This document shows, in pieces, positions 18,147 to 25,934 of a DNA stretch of 64,000 nt (its first letter is position 1; the number at the start of each line of letters is the position of its first letter). This DNA is from Hypericibacter sp049323455 (GTDB lineage: Bacteria > Pseudomonadota > Alphaproteobacteria > Dongiales > Dongiaceae), in NCBI GenBank assembly GCA_049323455.1, contig JBMONF010000065.1:62001-126000 (forward strand), given 5' to 3'. A program made the translations under genes and the position numbers. The notes under the pieces were generated by a model that did not search any database, had not been told where the DNA came from, and saw only the letters and a program-made list of their open reading frames with translations.

Positions 18147-18773
18147 ATGGCGGGATTCGAGATCAAGGGGCGACGGCTCAAGGTGGCGCTCGATCACCTG
18201 GCGGCAGCGGACGCGGATCTGGCGCAGAGCCTGGCCGAGATCGGACCGCTGCCGCCGCGCGCCATCGCGCCGGGCTTCGCCGGCCTGCTCAGAATTATTC
18301 TAGGACAGCAGCTCTCGGTCGCCTCGGCGCGGGCGATCTGGGAGCGGCTCGAAGCGAAGCTCGGCGAGCCCAGCCCTCGCGCCCTGCTGCGCCTCGCCGA
18401 CCGCGATCTCGCCGCCATCGGCTTCAGCCGCCAGAAGATGCGCTTCGCCCGCGCGCTGGCCGAGGCGGTCAAGAGCCGAAGGCTCGATCTCGACGCGCTG
18501 GCAGAGGCCGAGGACGAGGCGGCCATGGCGGCGCTCACCGCCATCGACGGCATCGGTCCCTGGACCGCGGAGATCTATCTGCTGTTCGCGCTCGGCCGGC
18601 CGGATGTGATGCCGGCGGGCGACCTCGCGCTGCTGGTGGCGGCCCAGCGCCTGAAGCGCCTGCCGGCGCGGCCCAGGCCGCGCGAGCTGATCGAGATGGC
18701 CGAGCCCTGGCGGCCGTGGCGCTCCGTCGCCGCGCGCTTCCTCTGGCACTATTACCGCAACGCACCGCTGTGA
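18147..18773 (+). CDS. DNA-3-methyladenine glycosylase II family protein (AlkA-like)
   Basis: This 208-residue HhH-GPD DNA glycosylase removes alkylated bases. The helix-hairpin-helix is TAIDGIGPWTAEIYLLFALG, followed by the catalytic Asp in MPAGDLALLVA. The upstream helix LLRIILGQQLSVASARAIWE is typical of this branch. It lacks the N-terminal AlkA_N domain, like many alphaproteobacterial versions. The neighbouring gluQ gene is divergent. Confidence 0.9.
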   Translation: MAGFEIKGRRLKVALDHLAAADADLAQSLAEIGPLPPRAIAPGFAGLLRIILGQQLSVASARAIWERLEAKLGEPSPRALLRLADRDLAAIGFSRQKMRFARALAEAVKSRRLDLDALAEAEDEAAMAALTAIDGIGPWTAEIYLLFALGRPDVMPAGDLALLVAAQRLKRLPARPRPRELIEMAEPWRPWRSVAARFLWHYYRNAPL

Positions 18774-19368
18774 GGGGTTGCATTGAGCATACGCGCGACG
18801 GTGCCACTAAATCTTGATCTAGATGTTCGCCGGAAACCGACTGCCGCCCGAGGATATGGAAATGAGGTCAGCGGACAGTACCTGGGGATCGATAAGCAGG
18901 GAGCATCAAGAGGCCGGAAGTAGCCCCAACAAGGCTAGGTGCTATGTCTGTTGGGAGGTTTGATACAGATCAAGGCCCGTAGCATGCGACGGCGGCAAAA
19001 ATTCGGCCGTGAGCAAGCTAGGCCAGCTGGATATGCACGCCAAGCCTCGCAGCCATAGCCGTAATGGCCCGGCGACGTGGCGCCGTTGCCTTGGTGCGCT
19101 TGTTTTCTGCTGGTGCTCATGACGGCCACGATCGGCCATTCGGGGCAGCCGGCGGCAGCGGCTGTGATGTCCCGAGCATGCAACGGTCGCGGCCATCCGC
19201 CACACGGGCACGTCGTTTCCTGCGAAGCACGCGCTCGCCGATGAGCATTGCATGCATCACAGCCAGTGCTCGGTGCATACGGTGGTTCCAGGCGACCCGG
19301 CCGTCGAGGCACGTATGCGTCGATTGCAGCAGCGGGTCATCGCTTTAATGCCGGAAAAGGAGGGTCTC
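18774..19368. other. 595-base region without a recognisable gene (start of accessory patch)
   Basis: Between alkA and the beta-propeller gene no frame combines a ribosome binding site with a recognisable protein. The base composition softens noticeably and fragments of frame rich in Cys and His occur near 19220-19280 (EHCMHHSQCSVH in the frame that runs into the next gene). An FNR/FixK box lies at 18960-18973. The sequence could be a long leader or a decayed gene. Confidence 0.5.
18960..18973 (+). promoter_or_regulatory. FNR/FixK/Dnr-type anaerobox
   Basis: TTGATACAGATCAA is a perfect TTGAT-N4-ATCAA inverted repeat, the binding site of FNR/FixK/Dnr regulators. The nearest downstream gene on the plus strand is the beta-propeller gene about 395 bases away. 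No minus-strand gene is near. A weaker version, TTGATCTAGATGTT, lies at 18814-18827. Confidence 0.65.
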
Positions 19369-20430
19369 ATGCACCGAGGCATCACGACTTTCGCAGGAGC
19401 ACTGGCGTTATCGATCGCCGGGTTCGGGGCCGCAAGAGCGGCGAACGTCTACATTCCAGAGGGAAGCGCCGGAGAGGTGCTGGTCGTGGACGCCACAACG
19501 GACGCCGTCGTGGGCCGTCTGGAGGGGCTGCCCGACGTCCACGGGCTGGGTGGCGCGCCCGGGGCTCGCTACCTGGTTGCCGGCAGCTATGCGGAGACCT
19601 CTGCCGGCGAAGCGCCGGCGGTGGCCAAGCCGGCCGGCATGTCGGAGGACGAGCACGCGGCTCATCATGACGCGGCAGGGCGATCGGCATTGGCCCCCGG
19701 CGGCGTGGTCAGCATCCTCACGATCATCGACGTCACAGACGGGTCGCCGGTGCGCCGGCTCGAAGTGCCGGGCGCGGTCCATCATGTCGCCGTCTCGCCC
19801 GACGGCCGCTATGCCGTTGCGACGCATCCCAACGCCGACGGCGTCAGCATCATCGATCTCTCGGATCTGCGTGTTCGCGGTCTCGTCCGGACCGGGCCAA
19901 CCCCCAACTACGCGGTGTTCAGTCCGGACGGACGCCGGGTCTATGTCAGCAACAGCGGAAACGGCACGGTCAGCGAGATCGATACCGATCGCTGGTTCGT
20001 CCGGCGCAACCTGCTTGCCGGAGACACGCCCGAGCACCTCGCGCTGACGCCGGATGGTCGGACCCTCTACGTCGCCAACGTCGAAACGGGCACGGTCTCC
20101 GTCCTCGCTCTCGAGCAGGGCGAGATCGTCCGATCCTTCACGGTCGGCGGAGAACTGCACGGGCTCGACCTTTCCGATGACGGAAACATGCTGTTTGTCA
20201 GCGGAAAGGGCGAAAACAAGCTCGCCGCCATCGACTTGGTATCGGGCGACATGCGCACGACGCCGCTGGGTCCGGGTCCCTATCACCTCGCCGTCGTTCA
20301 CGGCACCGGCAAACTCTATGTCTCCAGCCGCGACGAACCGAAGGTCTGGGTGATCGATCAGGCGACGCTGGCACCACGCGGCGTCATCACGATCCAGGGA
20401 GAAGGGCATCAGATGATGGTCATGCCGTGA
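19369..20430 (+). CDS. Exported YncE-like beta-propeller protein
   Basis: The 353-residue precursor has a Sec signal peptide (residues 1-24, cleavage near GAARA-AN). Repeated seven-bladed propeller motifs follow, of the form VSPDGRYAVATHPNADGVSI, FSPDGRRVYVSNSGNGTVSE and LTPDGRTLYVANVETGTVSV. An insertion near residues 85-110 is unusually rich in Met, His and acidic residues (GMSEDEHAAHHDAAG) and could bind a metal such as copper. ATG at 19369 follows AAGGAGGG. It heads a plus-strand group with the MaoC and cytochrome c genes. The function is unknown; periplasmic scaffolding or electron-transfer partnering is a guess. Confidence 0.85.
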   Translation: MHRGITTFAGALALSIAGFGAARAANVYIPEGSAGEVLVVDATTDAVVGRLEGLPDVHGLGGAPGARYLVAGSYAETSAGEAPAVAKPAGMSEDEHAAHHDAAGRSALAPGGVVSILTIIDVTDGSPVRRLEVPGAVHHVAVSPDGRYAVATHPNADGVSIIDLSDLRVRGLVRTGPTPNYAVFSPDGRRVYVSNSGNGTVSEIDTDRWFVRRNLLAGDTPEHLALTPDGRTLYVANVETGTVSVLALEQGEIVRSFTVGGELHGLDLSDDGNMLFVSGKGENKLAAIDLVSGDMRTTPLGPGPYHLAVVHGTGKLYVSSRDEPKVWVIDQATLAPRGVITIQGEGHQMMVMP

Positions 20431-20596
20431 TGGCCGATATCTGGAGAGTGGAAGGGCACAACGCGATCGGAGGCAGGATTTCAAGAAGCCCGTGATTACA
20501 TTGTGAAGTGAGTGACTGGGCGGCACCGGCGGCGACGGGGCGGTCCGTGAGCAAGGCACGCAATCGAGAAGCACCCCTCTTGACTGACGAAACACC

Positions 20597-21136
20597 ATGG
20601 CCGACAGGCAGTGCATCGAGAACCGCACCTTCGACGAGATCTCGATCGGCGACCAGGCAAGCCTCTCGCGGACGCTGACATGGCGCGACGTCGAGCTGTT
20701 CGCAGTCATGTCGGGCGATGTCAACCCCGCTCATGTCGATGAAGAGTTCGCGAAGAGCGACATGTTTCACAAGATCATCGCCCACGGCATGTGGGGAGGC
20801 GCGCTGATCTCGACGCTGCTTGGCACGCAGCTACCCGGTCCCGGCACGATCTATATTGGCCAGACGCTCAAGTTCCGGCGGCCGATCGGTCTGGGCGATA
20901 CGGTCACCGTCACTGTCCGTGCCAAGGCCAAGGACGAGGTCAGGCACCGCATCACATTCGACTGCGGTGTTGTCAAGCAAGATGGTCAGGTGGCCATCAG
21001 CGGTTCGGCAGAGGTTATCGCACCAACCGAAAAGATCTGCCGGGAACGCGTTCCGCTTCCGCAGGTCGAGCTTCGAGAACCGGGTCGGAGCGGCGCTTCC
21101 GCGACGCCACCGCGAGGAAAGAATGATAAAAACTGA
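20597..21136 (+). CDS. Stand-alone MaoC-type hydratase, like the N-terminal half of hydratase/phosphate acetyltransferase
   Basis: The 179-residue protein is a hot-dog MaoC-like (R)-specific enoyl-CoA hydratase. The catalytic region reads VMSGDVNPAHVDEEFAKSD followed by HGMWGGALISTLLGTQLPG. From IENRTFDEISIGD through PTEK and VPLPQVEL it follows the pattern of the first domain of bifunctional enoyl-CoA hydratase/phosphate acetyltransferases. The frame then leaves the pattern, in about 20 low-complexity residues, exactly where the acetyltransferase would begin. It overlaps the cytochrome c start by 14 bases. It may be a truncated or separated version. Relatives cluster with low-oxygen fermentation genes. 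Confidence 0.82.
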   Translation: MADRQCIENRTFDEISIGDQASLSRTLTWRDVELFAVMSGDVNPAHVDEEFAKSDMFHKIIAHGMWGGALISTLLGTQLPGPGTIYIGQTLKFRRPIGLGDTVTVTVRAKAKDEVRHRITFDCGVVKQDGQVAISGSAEVIAPTEKICRERVPLPQVELREPGRSGASATPPRGKNDKN

Positions 21137-21554
21137 GCAGCTTCCCAAGTTCCTGGTCGTGGCCGTGATTGCCGGTGGCATTGGTCTCCTCGCGTCGAGA
21201 TTGCTAGACATGGGTGGCGACCAGTCAGCGGCCAATGTCACGGTGCCGCCGCTGTCGTCGGTAGCGGCGGCTGGCAAGGTGGCATTCGATGCCAACTGCA
21301 CGCAGTGTCATGGGAAAAACGGCGCGGGCACCAACCAGGGACCGCCACTCGTGCACGACATTTACAATCCCGGACACCACCCCGATGAGTCGTTCTACTA
21401 CGCGGCGCGCCAGGGGGTGCGGCAGCATCACTGGCCCTTCGGAAACATGCCGCCACAACCACAAGTAACGAATGTGCAACTGGCGGAGATCGTACGTTAC
21501 GTGCGCGAGCTGCAGGAAGCCAACGGCGTCGTTTATAGGCCGCACCAGATGTGA
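21123..21554 (+). CDS. Membrane-anchored c-type cytochrome
   Basis: The 143-residue protein has an uncleaved N-terminal anchor (LVVAVIAGGIGLLASRLL) and one cytochrome c domain. Heme is bound by CTQCH at residues 59-63; GNMPPQPQ probably supplies the axial Met. It would face the periplasm and carry single electrons. The start overlaps the end of the MaoC gene, and GAGGAAAG precedes the ATG at 21123. The partner is unknown; the exported beta-propeller in the same group is a candidate. Confidence 0.88.
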   Translation: MIKTEQLPKFLVVAVIAGGIGLLASRLLDMGGDQSAANVTVPPLSSVAAAGKVAFDANCTQCHGKNGAGTNQGPPLVHDIYNPGHHPDESFYYAARQGVRQHHWPFGNMPPQPQVTNVQLAEIVRYVRELQEANGVVYRPHQM

Positions 21555-21596
21555 GCATCGACCGGGGTACGACGCCTTGGCTCGGAGGAAATCCCC

Positions 21597-21758
21597 ATGC
21601 GCATAGCGGCAAAGCCGATCGGCTCCTACGCGGGGTATCTGCGCCCCTTTTTCTGGAACCAGAAGCGCAAGTATGGGCGGGCCCTCGACGCCGCGCTGCT
21701 CTGGGCTCGATCGCCGAAGCTGTTCCTGAGCGTGGCCATTCTCTATGGAATCCAATAG
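21597..21758 (+). pseudogene. N-terminal fragment of a carboxymuconolactone decarboxylase-like gene
   Basis: An ATG at 21597 with a strong CGGAGGAA ribosome binding site opens a 53-codon frame ending at TAG 21758. The peptide (AGYLRPFFWNQKRKYGRALD, LWARSPKLFLSVAILYG) resembles the N-terminus of carboxymuconolactone decarboxylase/AhpD-like proteins, from memory. These normally continue for another ~120 residues with a CxxC site. Nothing of the catalytic part follows in any frame. It therefore looks like a truncated gene at the right edge of the accessory patch, although a genuine short protein cannot be excluded. Confidence 0.55.
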
Positions 21759-21924
21759 CTCCCGCAGAGGGGTGGAGAATTTTTTGAAAATCGCACTCGC
21801 TGAAATAGCGTGAACCGTTTTCGCCTGGCTGGCGCGACGGAGGTCTTTCCGGTAGGAAGGCAGAGCGTCGACGGCACATCGTCGCGTCGATCACCCTGGC
21901 CTCGCCTGAGGAGAATCTTCCCGC

Positions 21925-22593
21925 ATGACCGGCCCCTTCGATCTCGATGGCCCGAGCGTGGGCCCTGCCGCGCAGGGTTCGCCGCAGCAGCTCGTCGTGC
22001 TGCTGCATGGCTACGGTGCGGACGGCAACGACCTGATCGAGTTGGCGCCGCACTGGTCCGACATCCTGCCGCAGGCGGCCTTCTTCTCGCCGCACGCGCC
22101 GTTTCCTTGCGAGGCGGCCCCGTTCGGGCGGCAATGGTTCGGCTTCGAGGGCCGCGACGAGAAGACGCTCTTCGCCGGCGCCGAGGCCGCGGGCGCGATC
22201 CTCGACAAGTTCCTCGACCTGGCGCTGGCGGAATTCGGGCTGCCGGCGAGCAAGCTGGCGCTGGTGGGATTCTCGCAAGGCACGATGATGGCGCTGCATG
22301 TGGCCTTGAGGCGCTCGCATGCCGTCGCCGGCATCGTCGGCTATTCGGGCGCGCTGATCGCGCCCGAGCGTCTGGCCGAGGAGCTCCGATCGCGCCCGCC
22401 CGTGCTGCTGGTCCATGGCGATGCGGATCCGGTGGTGCCGTTCCCGGCGATGGCGGCGGCGGCCCAGACGCTGACGGCGCTGGGCGTGCCGGTCGAGACC
22501 GAGCGCCGGCCGGGCCTGCCGCATGCGATCGACCCGACCGGCCTCGCCAAGGGTGGGCGCTTCCTGGTCGAGGCTTTCGCCAAGGCCAGGTGA
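21925..22593 (+). CDS. Alpha/beta hydrolase, phospholipase/carboxylesterase family
   Basis: The 222-residue serine hydrolase belongs to the dienelactone hydrolase-like carboxylesterase family. The oxyanion region is VVLLHGYGADGNDLIELAP. The nucleophile Ser lies in ALVGFSQGTMMALH, the acid in LLVHGDADPVVPF and the His in RPGLPHAIDP. The protein is cytoplasmic, with no signal peptide. A GAGGAGAATC sequence precedes the ATG. The substrate is probably a small ester. Confidence 0.9.
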   Translation: MTGPFDLDGPSVGPAAQGSPQQLVVLLHGYGADGNDLIELAPHWSDILPQAAFFSPHAPFPCEAAPFGRQWFGFEGRDEKTLFAGAEAAGAILDKFLDLALAEFGLPASKLALVGFSQGTMMALHVALRRSHAVAGIVGYSGALIAPERLAEELRSRPPVLLVHGDADPVVPFPAMAAAAQTLTALGVPVETERRPGLPHAIDPTGLAKGGRFLVEAFAKAR

Positions 22594-22724
22594 ACGAGGC
22601 CGCCGCCCCCACTCCTCTCGCATGGCGGAGCCGTTGCGCAGCGATGACAGCCGCATGACAGCGGCCCGCGACAAGGCCCGCTACATCTTGAGTTTTCCGT
22701 GCGCCTCCCTTACTTCTTGTGGGG

Positions 22725-22733
22725 TGTGGATAA
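22725..22733 (+). promoter_or_regulatory. Consensus DnaA box
   Basis: TGTGGATAA is the exact complement of the DnaA box TTATCCACA. It lies 27 bases before the start of the HNH endonuclease gene. It stands alone, so it is not an origin; it could be a DnaA-responsive site or chance. Confidence 0.35.
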
Positions 22734-22759
22734 CCTGTTTCCCGTGACTGGGTGCCGAG

Positions 22760-23323
22760 GTGGTTGCATCGCCTGACAGTTGCCCCGCACTGGTTCTCAA
22801 CGCCGATTTCCGGCCGTTGAGCTACTTCCCGCTGTCGCTCTGGCCTTGGCAGGAAGTGGTCAAGGCCGTGTTCCTCGACCGCGTCAACATCATCTCCGAA
22901 TATGATCAGGTGGTGCGCAGCCCGAGCTTCGAGATGCGGCTGCCGAGCGTGATCTCGCTCAAGGAGTTCATCCCGCTCACGCGCCGGCCCGCCTTCACGC
23001 GGTTCAACGTGTTCCTGCGCGATCGCTTCAGCTGTCAGTATTGCGGCCAGCAGCATCCGACCCACGATCTGACCTTCGACCACGTCATCCCGCGCTCGCG
23101 CGGCGGGCGCACGACCTGGAACAACGTCGTGACCGCCTGCCAGACCTGCAATCTGCTGAAGGGAAACCGCTTGCCGAACCAGGCGGATATGCACCCGCTC
23201 ACCAGACCCTATCAGCCGACGACATTCGAGTTGCAGGAAAATGGGCGGGCTTTCCCGCCCAATTATTTGCACCAGAGCTGGCGCGACTTCCTCTACTGGG
23301 ACAGCGAGCTGGAGCCGGCATAA
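22760..23323 (+). CDS. HNH endonuclease family protein
   Basis: The 187-residue protein has an N-terminal part (LVLNADFRPLSYFPLSLWPW) conserved in a widespread alphaproteobacterial family. An HNH domain follows, with two zinc pairs CQYC and CQTC flanking the active site LTFDHVIPRSRGGRTTWNNV. The start appears to be GTG at 22760 after GCCGAGG. Such proteins are presumed DNases of unknown physiological role; they are not linked to restriction genes here. A consensus DnaA box lies just upstream. Confidence 0.88.
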   Translation: MVASPDSCPALVLNADFRPLSYFPLSLWPWQEVVKAVFLDRVNIISEYDQVVRSPSFEMRLPSVISLKEFIPLTRRPAFTRFNVFLRDRFSCQYCGQQHPTHDLTFDHVIPRSRGGRTTWNNVVTACQTCNLLKGNRLPNQADMHPLTRPYQPTTFELQENGRAFPPNYLHQSWRDFLYWDSELEPA

Positions 23324-23365
23324 GGCCCGCACATTCGCTTTGCACCGGCATTGCCAATCTCGACG

Positions 23366-23450
23366 GTCATGCCCGCGAAAGCGGGCATCCATGCCTCGGC
23401 TTCCCGGATAACCGCCGCTTGGACCCTCGCTTTCGCGAGGGTGACGACCG
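23366..23450. repeat. Dispersed palindromic repeat (GTCATGCCCGCGAAAGCGGGCATCCA type)
   Basis: ATGCCCGCGAAAGCGGGCAT forms a perfect hairpin. Further on, ACCCTCGCTTTCGCGAGGGT forms a second. The pair is framed by GTC and GACGA. It lies between the convergent HNH and coq7 genes. Confidence 0.7.
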
Positions 23451-23487
23451 AGTCCCCTGGTGCAAGCCTCGCCCGTTCGGCCCGGGC

Positions 23488-24075
23488 TCACACCCGTTCC
23501 GACAGCCAGATCGCGAGCCGCGAGCCGGCCTTGATGGCGGCGGTGAGGAGCGGGTAGGCCGGTGCCTTCTCGGCGCCTTCGGCGAGCCCGATATCGCGGT
23601 GCTCGACCTCCTCCTGTCGGCATTCCTCGATGATGCGCTTGAGCTGCGGCTCGGCCTCGCCCAGCGCCTCGCCCTGGCGCCGGTAATGCTCGTCGATCAC
23701 CTCTTCGACCGCGACCGTGCAGGCCATCGCCGCCTCGCGTCCGAGCATGGCGGTGGCGGCACCCAACGCAAAGCCGGCCACATGCCAGAAGGGTTGCAGC
23801 AGGGTCGGACGCACGCGCCGCTCGACCATCAGATCGTCGAATAGCGCCAGGTGCCGACGCTCCTGCTCGGCCATGTGCCTGAGCTGCGGGTCCTGCGCGC
23901 CCAGCACCGCCATCTGGCCCTCGTAGATGCGCCGCGCGCCATACTCGCCCGCCTGGTCGACGCGGATCATGCGGTGAAGCAGCGCTTCGGGCTCGAGATC
24001 GCCCGGCAGGCGCCGGCGTGAGGGCTCCGCGCGGTCGTTCGCGTTTTCGGTGTCGGCGGGCCTGTGGTCGGTCAT
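23488..24075 (-). CDS. coq7: COQ7-type demethoxyubiquinone hydroxylase
   Basis: This di-iron, membrane-associated monooxygenase acts late in ubiquinone synthesis. The 195 residues include the ferritin-like iron ligands in VDQAGEYGARRIYEGQM, MAEQERRHL, VEEVIDEHY and EEVEHRDIGL. The short, polar N-terminal ~30 residues are variable. ATG at 24075 was preferred to GTG at 24090 because GAGGA lies five bases before it. The next gene, dsbB, lies upstream on the same strand. Confidence 0.93.
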   Translation of the reverse strand: MTDHRPADTENANDRAEPSRRRLPGDLEPEALLHRMIRVDQAGEYGARRIYEGQMAVLGAQDPQLRHMAEQERRHLALFDDLMVERRVRPTLLQPFWHVAGFALGAATAMLGREAAMACTVAVEEVIDEHYRRQGEALGEAEPQLKRIIEECRQEEVEHRDIGLAEGAEKAPAYPLLTAAIKAGSRLAIWLSERV

Positions 24076-24114
24076 GGCATCCTCGGTCACCGCCTTCCGG
24101 CGCGGGCCGTCATC

Positions 24115-24606
24115 TCAGTGCCTGCGCGCCTGCCACAGCGCGAAGGCCGCGAGCGCGCCGGAATAGAGCACATTGTAGCCCGCCATCGAGATGCCGAACA
24201 GCGACCAGGCCACCTCGTCGCAGCGCACGACGGGGGCCGCCAGGATCGCCGCCTCGAACTCCTGCGCCGTCATGCCGGCCTTGAATTGCGTCGTGCATTC
24301 CACGGTGCCCTGCCACCAATGCCGCTCGACGCCGACATGAAACACCGCGATCCCTGCGCCGACCAGCGCGGCAAGGCCGGCCAGCGCCAGGAACAGGCGC
24401 GCCGCCTTGGGCTTGGTTTCGAGGAAGATCGCGGGCGCGGCGAGCAGGCCCGCCGCCAGCAGCGCCCAGCGCTGATAGATGCAGAGCACGCAAGGATAGA
24501 GCCCGCCCCAATATTGCGCGGCCAGCGCCACGGCCAGCGGCGCCAGCGCGCCGATCAGGACCAGCGTCGCGGCGCGGGCGGGGGTGAGCGAGCGAAGGAT
24601 CGTCAT
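24115..24606 (-). CDS. dsbB: Disulfide bond formation protein B
   Basis: This 163-residue inner-membrane quinone reductase reoxidises DsbA. Four membrane helices are visible. The first periplasmic cysteine pair is in YPCVLCIYQRW. The second pair is the separated Cys of VECTTQF and VVRCDEV. It lies 39 bases upstream of coq7 on the same strand; both depend on ubiquinone chemistry, so co-transcription would make sense. Confidence 0.92.
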   Translation of the reverse strand: MTILRSLTPARAATLVLIGALAPLAVALAAQYWGGLYPCVLCIYQRWALLAAGLLAAPAIFLETKPKAARLFLALAGLAALVGAGIAVFHVGVERHWWQGTVECTTQFKAGMTAQEFEAAILAAPVVRCDEVAWSLFGISMAGYNVLYSGALAAFALWQARRH

Positions 24607-24672
24607 CGGGCGGGGAGCCTAGCGATCGACGGGCTTGCGGCCTAGTGGCAATTGCGGCACCCGGCGGCGCCT

Positions 24673-25254
24673 TCAAAGCCAGTAGCGCACCATGAGGAAA
24701 CCGCCGACCACGGCGACGACGAAGAGCGTCGCGACCAGGGTCAGGCGGCGCTCGACGAAATCGCGGATCGGCGCACCGAAGACACGAAGCAGGGCCGCGA
24801 CCAGGAAGAAGCGCAAGCCCCGCGTCGCGATCGAGGCCAGCACGAAGGTGGGGAAGTCGAACGCGGCGGCACCGCTCGCGATGGTGACGAGCTTGTAGGG
24901 GATCGGCGTCATGCCCTTGATGAGGATGATCCACAGGCCCCAGTGGTTGTAGGCCTGCCGGAATGCCTCGAACTTGTCCTGGTAGCCGTAGAAGGCGATG
25001 ATCGACTGGCCGATGGTCTCGAACAGGTAGTAGCCGATCGCGTAGCCGGCGACGCCGCCCATGACGGAGGTCACGGTCGCGACCAGCGCGATGGCCCAGG
25101 CGCGGTCGGGGCGGGCCAGCACCATGGGCACGATCATGGCGTCGGGCGGGATCGGAAAGAACGAGCTTTCCGTGAAGGACACGGCGCCCAAGGCCGAGAG
25201 CGCGTTGGGACGCGAGGCGAGCCCCATGGTCCAGTCGTAGAGGCGGCGCAGCAT
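24673..25254 (-). CDS. YqaA/DedA-family membrane protein
   Basis: The 193-residue protein has an N-terminal FTESSFFPIPPDAMIVPMVL loop characteristic of YqaA/DedA (VTT domain) proteins, a Gly-rich helix (GGVAGYAIGYYLFETIG) and a second re-entrant loop LIKGMTPIPYKLVTIASG. It ends with a membrane helix. DedA relatives are lipid scramblases or transporters needed for envelope homeostasis. ATG at 25254 begins the conserved RRLYDWTMGLA. It lies upstream of dsbB on the same strand. Confidence 0.87.
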   Translation of the reverse strand: MLRRLYDWTMGLASRPNALSALGAVSFTESSFFPIPPDAMIVPMVLARPDRAWAIALVATVTSVMGGVAGYAIGYYLFETIGQSIIAFYGYQDKFEAFRQAYNHWGLWIILIKGMTPIPYKLVTIASGAAAFDFPTFVLASIATRGLRFFLVAALLRVFGAPIRDFVERRLTLVATLFVVAVVGGFLMVRYWL

Positions 25255-25409
25255 GGGGCGTATCGTTTTCCGGCGGAGGAGAGGGTGGCGGCCGATGTAG
25301 CAGGGCGGGGCCGGGCTGGCAACGGGAGGGTTGCCGCGCCACGAGCGTTTTACGGGGCCGCTGTTGCCTCGGGCGCCGCGGCCGCTATGATGCCCGCCGT
25401 CCGTGGGCG

Positions 25410-25496
25410 GCCCCTGTGGCGGAATCGGTAGACGCGGCAGACTCAAAATCTGTTACCGGCAACGGTGTGGGAGTTCGAGTCTCCCCGGGGGCACCA
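25410..25496 (+). tRNA. tRNA-Leu (anticodon CAA)
   Basis: The 87-base gene includes an encoded CCA end. The acceptor stem is GCCCCTG with CGGGGGC (one G-T pair). The anticodon stem is GCAGA/TCTGT with loop CTCAAAA, placing CAA at 25444-25446. A long variable arm (TACCGGCAACGGT) and the T arm GGGAG-TTCGAGT-CTCCC are clear. The long arm and CAA anticodon identify leucine. Confidence 0.97.
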
Positions 25497-25934
25497 TCGC
25501 AGGCGGCCGACCGGCCGCTGCCGGAGATTCTCCGACTCTTCTCGCCGCAACGAGCGGACCGCCGCTTCCGGCGCTCGAGAGAAGGCCGCAGAACGGTCCT
25601 TGCGCCAAAGCTCCCCGCTCCTGCCCCTCCTTCGCCCGCCGCCGACCGTCGCCGACCATGGGGACTTGGAGTCCCTGCCGGCCGAGGCGCCACGCGGCAC
25701 GAAATCCGGGGATCGTCGGGTTGGTCAGGCTGCCAATTTGCCGGGTCCCGTTCCGTCTCGCCGCGAAGCCGTGGGTCATTCGAAAGTCGGATGACGGGGC
25801 CGCAGATTCCCGTTGAGCTTCGGGCGGCTTGCAGCGCACATTAACCGCCAGCGGCCGACGGCCCCCTTGGCCCGGAACGCCGCTGAACGCCCATGTCCAA
25901 GAGGCGTAACAAGAAAATCAGCAGGGGAGCTTTC

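Noticed and set aside
18935..19312. Minus-strand frames of about 100-125 codons in the accessory patch
   Set aside because: They have no ribosome binding site and no domain likeness, and two overlapping frames are equally open.
22725..22733. Replication origin at the DnaA box
   Set aside because: A single box without a cluster, AT-rich unwinding region or dnaA/dnaN neighbours does not make an origin.
25497..25530. Terminator after tRNA-Leu
   Set aside because: A GCGGCC/GGCCGC hairpin is present but there is no T tract.
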